The position numbers were made by a program, and so were the translations under genes. This document shows, one piece after another, positions 10,035 through 17,947 of a stretch of DNA of 64,000 nucleotides. Under the pieces are notes generated by a model. That model had not been told where the DNA came from and did not search any database. It saw nothing but the letters and a program-made list of their open reading frames with translations. Source of the DNA: Simiduia sp. 21SJ11W-1. Lineage in GTDB: Bacteria; Pseudomonadota; Gammaproteobacteria; Pseudomonadales; Cellvibrionaceae. Every line of letters begins with the position of its first letter. Position 1 is the stretch's first letter. The DNA lies in contig NZ_CP090959.1 in NCBI RefSeq assembly GCF_024138675.1, forward strand, positions 3,646,001 through 3,710,000, written 5' to 3'.

Positions 10035-10724
10035 TCAAGCAAGTTTCTTACGGCTGATGATTAAACCTATTAAGCCCAAGCCAAGTAAAGCAATAGGCAT
10101 GGGTTCCGGTACGTTATAGCTAAGCCCAGACAGATACCAAGGGTCGGTTGGCAAGTAGTCCCAATCTGGCTCTATCCAAAGGCTTGTGAGCATGGTGCCA
10201 TTGAGTGAAATGGCGCCGTTGTTATATACATTATTCAGCTGGTTCGTGGCAGCGCCCATGCCGTAAAACAAAAATGTGTAGCCATCAAACCCGGTATGAT
10301 TGCCATTGAAATACAGAGTATCAATGCTTACCGCACTGGAAAACTCCAAATATAACGACTCACCGCCGCTATTGTTATCGGCACTGGAATCACCTAGATC
10401 ATCGTAGTGCGCACTGCCCAATCCGCCCATCGCCGGGTTCGCATCGTGCCAAACATGCAGCGGGGCATTCACATATGAGCCATCGTAAGGTCGACCTGAA
10501 AAGCTATCGTAGGCAGACACAGTGACGCTTAAGCCAGCGCCCAAATCCCAGGTTTGCGTTAACGCACAAAAATCGCCACTGGAACACGCAGCGGCTCCGG
10601 TGCTTGAATCTGCAAAACCCAAATAGTCACCACTGCCCGAATCCCAAGATATCATGGTTGCCTGGCCGGCCACGGGTAGCGCCAACGCAATTGCCGCTAT
10701 AAATCCTTTCATTTTGTTTTTCAT
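10035..10724 (-). CDS. PEP-CTERM sorting-domain exported protein
   Basis: 229 residues with an N-terminal signal peptide (MKGFIAAIALALPVAGQA) and a textbook C-terminal sorting region: the VPEP motif, a hydrophobic helix and the basic tail SRKKLA. Such proteins are cut by an exosortase and are usually linked to exopolysaccharide production. The middle is Ser/Gly/Asp/Tyr rich, with two cysteines, and I do not recognise a fold. No exosortase gene is in the window. A sigma-54-like element lies about 60 bp upstream (see 10786-10800), as reported for several PEP-CTERM genes under PrsK/PrsR control. Confidence 0.88.
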   Translation of the reverse strand: MKNKMKGFIAAIALALPVAGQATMISWDSGSGDYLGFADSSTGAAACSSGDFCALTQTWDLGAGLSVTVSAYDSFSGRPYDGSYVNAPLHVWHDANPAMGGLGSAHYDDLGDSSADNNSGGESLYLEFSSAVSIDTLYFNGNHTGFDGYTFLFYGMGAATNQLNNVYNNGAISLNGTMLTSLWIEPDWDYLPTDPWYLSGLSYNVPEPMPIALLGLGLIGLIISRKKLA

Positions 10725-10785
10725 GTCATTGCACCCTGTCTTTTGGCACCCTCTTTAGCGGGGTAACCTGTTGGGCTAAAACCCA

Positions 10786-10800
10786 ATCAAGATTCGTGCC
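10786..10800 (-). promoter_or_regulatory. Possible sigma-54 promoter of the PEP-CTERM gene
   Basis: On the minus strand GGCACG-AATC-TTGAT has the -24 GG and the 4-bp gap to TTG of the sigma-54 consensus, but the usual -12 GC reads GA. The site would start transcription about 50 bp before the PEP-CTERM start codon. The leader would contain the hairpin TTGGG-TTTTAG-CCCAA. Confidence 0.35.
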
Positions 10801-11276
10801 CTACTAGAGAGAATGGCTAACACTCTGAAACGCCTGGAAATTTCCAGCAATAAAAATGATTTAAGCGGCCTTTGTGTAAGCAAACTCGACTCGATTATTA
10901 CCTGAGAATATATTGCAGATTGAGCTTATTACTGCTCTACCAGAGGAAGACCCGTGATCATTTATAGATTATTTATAGATTATTTTTTATAGCGTTTTCT
11001 TGGCTAACTAAGGAATAACGCATAACCAGATTTGATTAGATAAAAAAAGCAACTTTAAAATATTTTATCTGCCCTCTTGCCAATCATAAGTGTTAATTTG
11101 TTCGACACACGTTAGCAAATCACTGCTAGACAAAACTTGTGTTAAAGAATTTGGAGCGCGGCTTTTAATCGCCATCTACATTGTTGTATTTCTGCGGTAA
11201 TGACGCATAGCTTTGTGGGTTCTTATACACTTGCAAACCGGGTTTGCTAGCAGGCGCCATAGGAATTTTTGCTGTG

Positions 11277-11334
11277 CGCGGTCAGCGAAGAATGTTATGC
11301 CATGCCTGTGAAAGAAGATTCTGCGCTGACTGCG
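11277..11334. repeat. Imperfect 17-bp inverted repeat
   Basis: Arms 11277-11293 and 11318-11334 match at 15 of 17 positions around a 24-base loop. The arms contain GTCAGCG/CGCTGAC. It lacks the CTACAGGGA...TTTACG core found in the neighbouring element, so it may be a decayed or different repeat. Confidence 0.6.
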
Positions 11335-11426
11335 ATTACGGAGACCACCTAATGGGGAGTTACAAACTTAGGGCAGCATCGGACTGCCAAGCCACTGCTG
11401 TCCCACAAATCTACAGGCATGGAATA

Positions 11427-11514
11427 TGGGGCGGAGTTTGTGACCGTCACCCGCATGGACGCGGGTGTCGAGACTACAGGGATGTATTTACGTCGTGTCA
11501 CAAACTGCGCCCCA
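11427..11514 (+). repeat. Hairpin repeat with conserved core, copy 1
   Basis: Arms 11427-11444 and 11497-11514 pair at 17 of 18 positions. Inside the loop is a smaller hairpin (CACCCGC-ATGGAC-GCGGGTG) and then the core CTACAGGGATGTATTTACG at 11474-11492, ending 4 bases before the right arm. The same core and arrangement recur at 50593-50688 (inverted) and 50765-50858, with unrelated arm sequences. Confidence 0.8.
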
Positions 11515-11698
11515 AATTTCATGTCCAGGTATCGCTTAGAAACTCTGCGATATAAGTAGTTTCAACGTCTGTTTTCCATTGAGACATAAACTATGGGACG
11601 GCAGTGACTGCCAAGCCCCCTTTATACAATAGCTGCACCCTGTAATTGGTGGCAGCGGCAGCACCCGCGCCTACAGCACGGGCATGGCAGGTTCCAGG

Positions 11699-12490
11699 CT
11701 ATTCAAACATATCCGGCTGCTCGGCCGTGATTACGTTAAACAGGGGCGAGAATTGAAATAATCCGGCCAGTTCACTGCCCACGGTTTCATAGGTTTTACG
11801 GGCTACATCCGGCGCAATGGATTTCGGTTTTCCCGCAGCCTCTGCCAGTAACTGCGCCTGGCAAGTGCGCTCTAAGGTGATGTACCACCAGGCGGCAGAT
11901 TCAACGGACTGACCCACAGTAATCAAACCGTGGTTTTGTAAAATAGCGGCCTTTTTTGCCCCCAATGCCTTGGCAATGCGCTCACCTTCTTCCATTTCCA
12001 AAGCCACACCACCGAAGTCGTCGTAGAGGGCGTGATCTTCAAAAAATGCACAGGCATCCTGGGTGATTGGGTCTAGCAAGCGCCCCAAGCTCGCCCAGGC
12101 TTTGCCATGTATCGAGTGGGCATGGGCAGCAGCAACCACATCGGGACGGGCAGCGTGTACGTGGGAGTGAATGGTAAAGGCCGCACCATTTAGCAAACCA
12201 TGGCCCTCAACCACTTCACCCTTGTGATTGACCAACAGCAATTGCGATTGCTTGATCTGCTTGAATGATACCCCCATGGGGTTCACCCAAAAGTGATCGG
12301 TGTGCTCCGGGTCGCGCACGGTAATGTGACCGGCCACACCTTCATCAAAACCGAACTTGCCAAACAACCTAAAGGCCGCCGTTAACTGACGCTTGCGGTG
12401 CTCGCGTTCATCTTCCACAGATCGCGTAAGCGGCGCCATGGCCTCAGTATCTGCATTCATCACAATGGCGTTGGTATCTTGATTGCTCAT
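11699..12490 (-). CDS. Class II aldolase/adducin family protein
   Basis: 263 residues of the class II aldolase/adducin fold (fuculose-phosphate aldolase-like). It shows GVAGHITVRDP, the zinc-ligand histidines in TIHSHVHAARPD and AAAHAHSIHG, and ILQNHGLITVG. The family includes sugar-phosphate aldolases/epimerases, and several members close to this length are unassigned decarboxylase- or aldolase-like enzymes. The substrate cannot be read from sequence. It is 14 bp downstream of the DUF808 gene on the same strand, so the two may be co-transcribed. Confidence 0.85.
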   Translation of the reverse strand: MSNQDTNAIVMNADTEAMAPLTRSVEDEREHRKRQLTAAFRLFGKFGFDEGVAGHITVRDPEHTDHFWVNPMGVSFKQIKQSQLLLVNHKGEVVEGHGLLNGAAFTIHSHVHAARPDVVAAAHAHSIHGKAWASLGRLLDPITQDACAFFEDHALYDDFGGVALEMEEGERIAKALGAKKAAILQNHGLITVGQSVESAAWWYITLERTCQAQLLAEAAGKPKSIAPDVARKTYETVGSELAGLFQFSPLFNVITAEQPDMFE

Positions 12491-12504
12491 AACGGGCCCT
12501 CAGA

Positions 12505-13434
12505 TTATTGGGGATAAACCTTGTTATTGTTCGGGAGCACGCGGGCCGCAACACTGACCAGCAGCAGTGTGGCCGCTCCAGCTACTAACCCTACCAGCAA
12601 ATTAAATATTTGTGCAAACAACGCTTGCCAAGGCAAGTTTAGCGCCAAAAACCCGTGATGGAGCGCGGGCACTCCGTGCACCAGTATGCCGCCGCCCACC
12701 AAAAACATGGCCGCAGTACCCACCACCGAGAGGCCTTTCATCAACCAGGGGCAGAAGGCCAATAGGCCCGCACCCAGCTTGCGCTTGCAGCGTGTAGCAA
12801 GGCTGTCGCCTTCGCGGCTCAGGAGGTATAGGCCTATGTCGTCCAGCTTGACGATGAGCGCCACCAAGCCGTATACGCCAATGGTCATGAGCGCGGCAAT
12901 ACTGGTAACCACCAATACCTGAGTGGCAAACGGTGCCTGGCTTACAGTGCCGAGCGCAATCACAATGATCTCGGCAGACAAAATAAAATCTGTGCGAATA
13001 GCGCCTTTGATTTTGCGGGCTTCAAAAGCCACTAGATCTGCTGCAGGGTTGAGCAAGGCGTTGTGCAGGGCTTTGCGGTCTTGCTGCTTTTGCTCGCGAT
13101 GGGCAACACTGTGCCAGAGCTTTTCAACACCTTCGTAACACAAGTACAAACCGCCCAGCATAAGCAGCGGCACAATCAACCAGGGAATAAAGGCACTGAT
13201 GGCAAGCGCTGCGGGCACCAGAATGAGTTTATTAAATGCCGAGCCCTTGGCCACCGCCCACACCACGGGCAGTTCGCGCTCGGCGCGCACGCCACTGACC
13301 TGCTGCGCGTTGAGCGCCAGGTCGTCACCTAATACGCCGGCGGTTTTTTTTGCGGCCACTTTGGTCATTACCGCAACGTCATCCAAAACCGCGGCAATAT
13401 CATCTAGAAGTATAAGCAGGTTGGCACTGGCCAT
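12505..13434 (-). CDS. DUF808 (YedI-type) inner-membrane protein
   Basis: 309 residues matching the DUF808/YedI pattern: N-terminal LLILLDDIAAVLDDVAVMTKVAAKKTAG-type segment, then several hydrophobic helices (LILVPAALAISAFIPWLIVPLLML, FILSAEIIVIALGTV, a long run around residues 235-300). Function in the family is unknown; it is annotated as a putative membrane or periplasmic-facing protein. It sits between the RND pump and the aldolase-like gene, all on the minus strand. Confidence 0.82.
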   Translation of the reverse strand: MASANLLILLDDIAAVLDDVAVMTKVAAKKTAGVLGDDLALNAQQVSGVRAERELPVVWAVAKGSAFNKLILVPAALAISAFIPWLIVPLLMLGGLYLCYEGVEKLWHSVAHREQKQQDRKALHNALLNPAADLVAFEARKIKGAIRTDFILSAEIIVIALGTVSQAPFATQVLVVTSIAALMTIGVYGLVALIVKLDDIGLYLLSREGDSLATRCKRKLGAGLLAFCPWLMKGLSVVGTAAMFLVGGGILVHGVPALHHGFLALNLPWQALFAQIFNLLVGLVAGAATLLLVSVAARVLPNNNKVYPQ

Positions 13435-13525
13435 GAGGCGTCCTTTTTCTGGCGTGAGTAGCTGTCAAAAAAATCTATTAAAAATGTGTAACAAAAACAT
13501 CTGGGAAAAGCGCTACCGGCGCAGG

Positions 13526-16500
13526 CTAGGGCGTAAGCTGGGCTTGCAGCGCTTCGGCCTTGGCGCGTTCTTGCTGGTGATCTTTAGCCAGCAATACATA
13601 TACCGACGGTAAAACAAACAGTGTGAGCACTGTACCAATGGCCATGCCGAAAACCAACACCAGGCCAATGGCCACACGGGCCTCGGCGCCCGGGCCGTCG
13701 GCAAAAATCAGTGGCATGTGGCCGGCAACGGTTGCAATGCTGGTCATCAATACCGGGCGCAGGCGCACTACGGCGGCATCGTGCACTGCCTCAAGCTTGC
13801 TTTTGCCCTCTTCTTGCAGGCGGTTGGCAAACTCCACCACCAAGATGCCATTGCGCGCAATCAGCCCCATGAGTGTAACCAGCCCCACTTGGGAGTAAAT
13901 ATTTAATGTAGTGCTAAAACCGTCGGTAAAAAACGGCATGGGCATGGGCATTTTTATAAAGGTGAAAATGAGCGCGCCGAACACCGCGAGCGGTACCGAC
14001 CCCGCCAAAATTACCACCGGGTCGCGAAAGCTGTTGTACTGGGCGGCCAACACCAAAAAGATCATCGTGAGCGCCAGCAAAAATGCCGGTAAAAAAGTAT
14101 TACCCTCGCGAATAAGCTGGCGCGATTCGCCGGTGTAATCCACGGAATAGCCTTGGGGCAAAATCTTTTTGGCCTCTGCCTCCAAAAATGCCAATGCCTC
14201 GCCTAGCGGCAGGTGGGTATCACCGGAAATTTTCACCGCGTTGCGTTGTTGCATGCGGTGAATGGTACGCGGGGCCGTGCTGTGGGTAATACTTGCCACC
14301 TGATCAAGACGAATCATTTGGCCGTTGGGGCCTGTGATATAAAGCCGCTGCAGATCATCGGGCGATAGCCGCGCACTGCGCTGAACCTGGGGAATCACCT
14401 TGTAGCTTTGGCCGGCCATATTAAAGCGGTTAACGTAGTTGCCGCCCAGTAGCGTGCCCAGATCCTGCGTGACTGTCTGCAGGTCAAGGCCAAGGTCGGC
14501 CACTTTTTCACGATCGATTTCAAGCAGGTAATCGGGCTGATCCACCTTCATATCGAGCATGGTGAAATTGAACTTGCCGCTGTTATTGGCCACTTCCTGC
14601 AACGCTTGGGCGTAGGTATAGATTTCCTTTGCCTCGGCTGTGCCTGCCACCACAAATTCCACAGGAAAATTGCCGCCGCCCGGCAATGAAGGCGGTGTTA
14701 CCGGAAATATGCGCACGCCCGCAATAGCGCCCAGTTGTTCTTGCAGCTGGGGCTGAATGTCAAAAACCGAGCGCGAACGCTCTTCCCATGGTTTGGTTAC
14801 CATGCCGGAAAAGCCACCGGTGGGAAAGGTAAGCTGAAAGGTAAATTCGGTCTCCGGCACGGCCATGAATACTTCGTTTACTTCCTTGGCATAAAACGAT
14901 GCTTGATCGAGGGTGGCGTTAGCAGGTGATTCAAGAATGCCAAAAATAACACCCTGGTCTTCCAGCGGGGCAAGCTCTTTGGTGGAAAACAAATAGAGCG
15001 GCAGGCAAATCAATGCGATGCCTACCCACACCACATACACCGCCGGGCGGTGCGCAAGGGTGCTGGCCAAACGCAGGCTGTAATATGCCTGAAAGCGATC
15101 GAACAGTTTACCCAGTGGCGCATTCAGGCTTTTGTGGGGCTTTAACATGCGCGAACCCAACATGGGCGACAGGGTAATGGCAACCACAGCAGAAATAGTC
15201 ACAGCGCCGGCCAAGGTAATGGCGAACTCGCGAAACAATGTACCGGTGAGCCCGCCCTGTAAACCAATGGGCAAATACACCGAAATCAGCGTGACTGTCA
15301 TGGCCAAAATGGGGCCCGCCAATTCACGGGCCGCAATTATGGATGCCGCAAAGGGCGGCTTGCCTTCCTGAATATGCCGCTCGATGTTTTCCACCATCAC
15401 GATGGCATCGTCTACCACCAGGCCCACACTCAGCACAATAGAAAGCAAGGTAAGCAAGTTCAGCGAAAACCCGAACAACTGCATGATAAACAGCGCGCCG
15501 ATAAGCGATAGTGGTATGGCCACCACTGGAATCAATACCGAGCGACTAAAACCCAGAAACAAAAATATCACCAACACAATGATGGCCAATGTTTCGGTAA
15601 GTGTGGTGAGCACTTCATCTATTGATGCATCAATGTATTCAGTGGCATCGTAAGCCACCACTGCCTGCAGGCCCGTGGGCAGCTCGGATTGTATCGCCTG
15701 CATTTCTGCATTGACGCGCTGCATAACTTCCAAGGAGTTTGCCGTGGGGGCCACCCACACGCCCATGAACACCGCCGTATCGCCCGAAAAGCGCACCTCT
15801 GTGTTGTAGTCTTCTGCACCCAGTTGAATATCGGCCAGATCGCGCAGGCGAATAATGCCTTCCGGCGTTTCACGCACTACAATGCGTTCAAAATCCTGCA
15901 CGCTTTTGAGATCGGTATCGGCCCGCAAATTTACCTGGGTGTAGCTGCCCTTGGTTTGGCCGATGGCGGCCTGCACATTGTTTTGCACCAGCGCCTGGCG
16001 CACCTGCATGGGGGTTACACCCATAGCGGCCATGCGGGATTCATCTAACCAGATGCGCATGGCAAAAATACGCTCGCCCAGGGTTTGTGCCTTCTGTACA
16101 CCGGCAATGGCCGTAAGCCTGGGTTGTACGGAGCGGGTGAGGAAATCGGTGATCTGGTTTTGATCAAGAATATCGGAGTTAAAGCTTAAATAGGCGGCAG
16201 CGAACTCGCTGTCTGCGGCTTCAATGGTAATGGTGGGCACTTCGGCTTCAGGCGGCAATTCGCCACGCACCTGATTGACCTTGGCGTTAATTTCCGTCAT
16301 GGCGCGCAGCGGATCATAATTTAGCCGCAGGTGCGCGCGCACCGTTGAGCGATTCATGGCACTTTCTGAATCTATGTAGTCTATGCCTTCGGCTGAGGCA
16401 ATGGCGCGCTCTATGGGCGTGGTAATAAAGCCGCGCACAAGCTCGGCGCTTGCTCCTACATAGGTTGTGTTGATGGTGATGCGCGCCACATCGCTTTGCG

Positions 16501-16615
16501 GAAATTGGCGCACAGACAAATTACTGCCCGCCTGAAACCCTGCCAACAGAATAAGCAGGCTCACCACCAGCGCGATTACCGGGCGCTGAATAAAAATGTC
16601 GGTAAATTTCATCAT
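13526..16615 (-). CDS. RND multidrug efflux pump, inner-membrane subunit
   Basis: Proton-driven HAE1-family RND transporter of about 1029 residues (AcrB/MexB-type fold). Visible features are the start MKFTDIFIQRPVIALVVSLLI, large periplasmic loops after helices 1 and 7, the TM4 proton-relay pair in LSVGLVVDDAIVMVENIERH, GGFSGMVTKPW in the docking/porter region, and the second-half helix AARNGILVVEFAN-like segment (LIARNGILVVEFANRL). I chose an ATG at 16615 (MMKF); a GTG at 16663 would overlap the adaptor gene. The adaptor is upstream, 19 bp away. No outer-membrane TolC-type gene is adjacent, so the pump likely uses one encoded elsewhere. Substrates unknown. Confidence 0.94.
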   Translation of the reverse strand: MMKFTDIFIQRPVIALVVSLLILLAGFQAGSNLSVRQFPQSDVARITINTTYVGASAELVRGFITTPIERAIASAEGIDYIDSESAMNRSTVRAHLRLNYDPLRAMTEINAKVNQVRGELPPEAEVPTITIEAADSEFAAAYLSFNSDILDQNQITDFLTRSVQPRLTAIAGVQKAQTLGERIFAMRIWLDESRMAAMGVTPMQVRQALVQNNVQAAIGQTKGSYTQVNLRADTDLKSVQDFERIVVRETPEGIIRLRDLADIQLGAEDYNTEVRFSGDTAVFMGVWVAPTANSLEVMQRVNAEMQAIQSELPTGLQAVVAYDATEYIDASIDEVLTTLTETLAIIVLVIFLFLGFSRSVLIPVVAIPLSLIGALFIMQLFGFSLNLLTLLSIVLSVGLVVDDAIVMVENIERHIQEGKPPFAASIIAARELAGPILAMTVTLISVYLPIGLQGGLTGTLFREFAITLAGAVTISAVVAITLSPMLGSRMLKPHKSLNAPLGKLFDRFQAYYSLRLASTLAHRPAVYVVWVGIALICLPLYLFSTKELAPLEDQGVIFGILESPANATLDQASFYAKEVNEVFMAVPETEFTFQLTFPTGGFSGMVTKPWEERSRSVFDIQPQLQEQLGAIAGVRIFPVTPPSLPGGGNFPVEFVVAGTAEAKEIYTYAQALQEVANNSGKFNFTMLDMKVDQPDYLLEIDREKVADLGLDLQTVTQDLGTLLGGNYVNRFNMAGQSYKVIPQVQRSARLSPDDLQRLYITGPNGQMIRLDQVASITHSTAPRTIHRMQQRNAVKISGDTHLPLGEALAFLEAEAKKILPQGYSVDYTGESRQLIREGNTFLPAFLLALTMIFLVLAAQYNSFRDPVVILAGSVPLAVFGALIFTFIKMPMPMPFFTDGFSTTLNIYSQVGLVTLMGLIARNGILVVEFANRLQEEGKSKLEAVHDAAVVRLRPVLMTSIATVAGHMPLIFADGPGAEARVAIGLVLVFGMAIGTVLTLFVLPSVYVLLAKDHQQERAKAEALQAQLTP

Positions 16616-16634
16616 GCTGTGGGCTTCACTCGGC

Positions 16635-17756
16635 TTAGCGATTGGCGGGCGTTGGGGTTTCACTTAACGGCGGCGTGGGTGCATCGCTCACGGTGATTAA
16701 CGCACCGTTCATTAACTTGAACGCACCGGCACTGACGATGCGGGCACCCGCCTCAAGGCCGCTTTCTATGGCCACAAAATCGCCACGGGCGGCACCCAGT
16801 TTTACAAACTGCTGGCGCGCCACTGTTTGGCCCTGATCATTTTGTTCAATTACAAACACTGTATCGCCATAGGGCGCGTAAACGATGGCCGTAGCGGGCA
16901 CCGCCAAAACCTCACGGGGCTCAGACAGGCTCACTCGGGTGGTTACGGCCATGCCGGGAATGAGGGCGCCGTCGCGATTATCAATAGACGATTGCACCAT
17001 CGCGTTGCGGGTTGTCTCATCTATTTCAACGCCAATGGCGGTGATCACACCATTAAATTCGCGCTCGGAGCCATCGCCTGCAATGACGCGCACCGGCAAG
17101 CCACTGCTAAATTTAGACAACCAAAATTGCGGCACCGGGAAGTTCACCCGCACCCGCTGGGTGGCCTGCAGTGAAACGATGGGCGTACCCACCTGCAAAT
17201 CCTGCCCTAAATCCACCAGCCGCAAACCCAGGCGCCCGGCAAAGGGGGCGCGCACCTGTTTTTTAGCAAGCGTGGCCTGCAAATTTTCAAGCTCGCCCTT
17301 GGAAGACAGCATTTGTTGTTCGGCAGCTTCCAGCTCACTTTGTGAGGCGGTGTGATTGGCGCGCAATTTAATGAGACGTTCAAAGGTTGAGAGCGCAAGG
17401 TTATAGCGCGCCTGGGCGGCATTCAGCTGCGCGCGTTCGTTGCTTGTGTCTTGCGCGAGCAGCAGCTTGCCAGCGGCCACCTCCTCGCCCGATTCAAACA
17501 TAATGCGCGCTACCCGCCCTGGCACTTCGGCGGCCAGGGTAATACCCTCACCCGCCTCCACGGTGCCCATGGCGGCAAACTCGTTGGGCCAGGCCTTTGG
17601 GCCCACTTCATAGGCACTTACGGTTTCCGGCGGCATGGCAAACAGTTCACCGGCGTTGCCCATGGCAGAAAATTGCGAAAACTTGATGCCCGCCAAGGAT
17701 AAAACCACAAAAATCAGGCCCGCCAAAGCGAGCCCGATGGACTTAACATGAGTCAT
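16635..17756 (-). CDS. RND periplasmic adaptor (membrane fusion) protein
   Basis: 373 residues of the HlyD/AcrA family, linking the RND pump to an outer-membrane channel. An N-terminal signal/anchor helix (LALAGLIFVVLSLAGI) is followed by the split lipoyl domain (GEGITLAAEVPGRVARIMFESGEEVAAGKLL and VRAPFAGRLGLRLVDLGQDL), a coiled-coil hairpin between them (about residues 105-165) and beta-barrel segments. No lipobox cysteine is visible. It is the first gene of the pump operon; the 190 bp upstream contain no recognised regulator site. Confidence 0.92.
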   Translation of the reverse strand: MTHVKSIGLALAGLIFVVLSLAGIKFSQFSAMGNAGELFAMPPETVSAYEVGPKAWPNEFAAMGTVEAGEGITLAAEVPGRVARIMFESGEEVAAGKLLLAQDTSNERAQLNAAQARYNLALSTFERLIKLRANHTASQSELEAAEQQMLSSKGELENLQATLAKKQVRAPFAGRLGLRLVDLGQDLQVGTPIVSLQATQRVRVNFPVPQFWLSKFSSGLPVRVIAGDGSEREFNGVITAIGVEIDETTRNAMVQSSIDNRDGALIPGMAVTTRVSLSEPREVLAVPATAIVYAPYGDTVFVIEQNDQGQTVARQQFVKLGAARGDFVAIESGLEAGARIVSAGAFKLMNGALITVSDAPTPPLSETPTPANR

Positions 17757-17947
17757 ATAAATTGTCGTATGTTGTTAGAATTCGGGTGCCCGGCCAAGGT
17801 AGCAATAGCAATGAAACAATAGCACTACCGCAAATGAATGCATCGCCGGAATTGCGCAATGATACACCCAATCGCGGCAGTTCGCCCAAAGCAGCGGCTT
17901 CACATGGCCGCGAACCGCAGCCATTGGCTAACCGGTGCCTAGCGGCA

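Larger units (their letters stand above)
10725..11698. other. 970-bp non-coding region with palindromes
   Basis: From 10725 to about 10850 this is the upstream region of the PEP-CTERM gene. From about 10850 to 11230 it is AT-rich without recognisable sites. From 11233 to about 11620 it is a stack of inverted repeats: GCAAAC/GTTTGC at 11233-11247, a 17-bp imperfect hairpin at 11277-11334, the conserved-core hairpin repeat at 11427-11514, and an outer pair (11392-11402 with 11595-11605) around it. An open frame of 103 codons across this DNA reads through the hairpins and has no credible protein features. Confidence 0.7.

Noticed and set aside
10741-10775. Similarity to part of a GEMM (c-di-GMP-I) riboswitch: TAGCGGGGTAACC
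   Set aside because: On the plus strand it lacks the first half of the aptamer and no gene follows it; minus strand does not fit. Considered chance.
11244-11555. A 103-codon frame in the gap
   Set aside because: It runs through several hairpins including the conserved-core repeat, has no clear domain, and no convincing ribosome site. Treated as repeat DNA.
13507-13530. Small hairpin with four T after the RND gene (minus strand)
   Set aside because: Stem only four bases; too weak to call a terminator.
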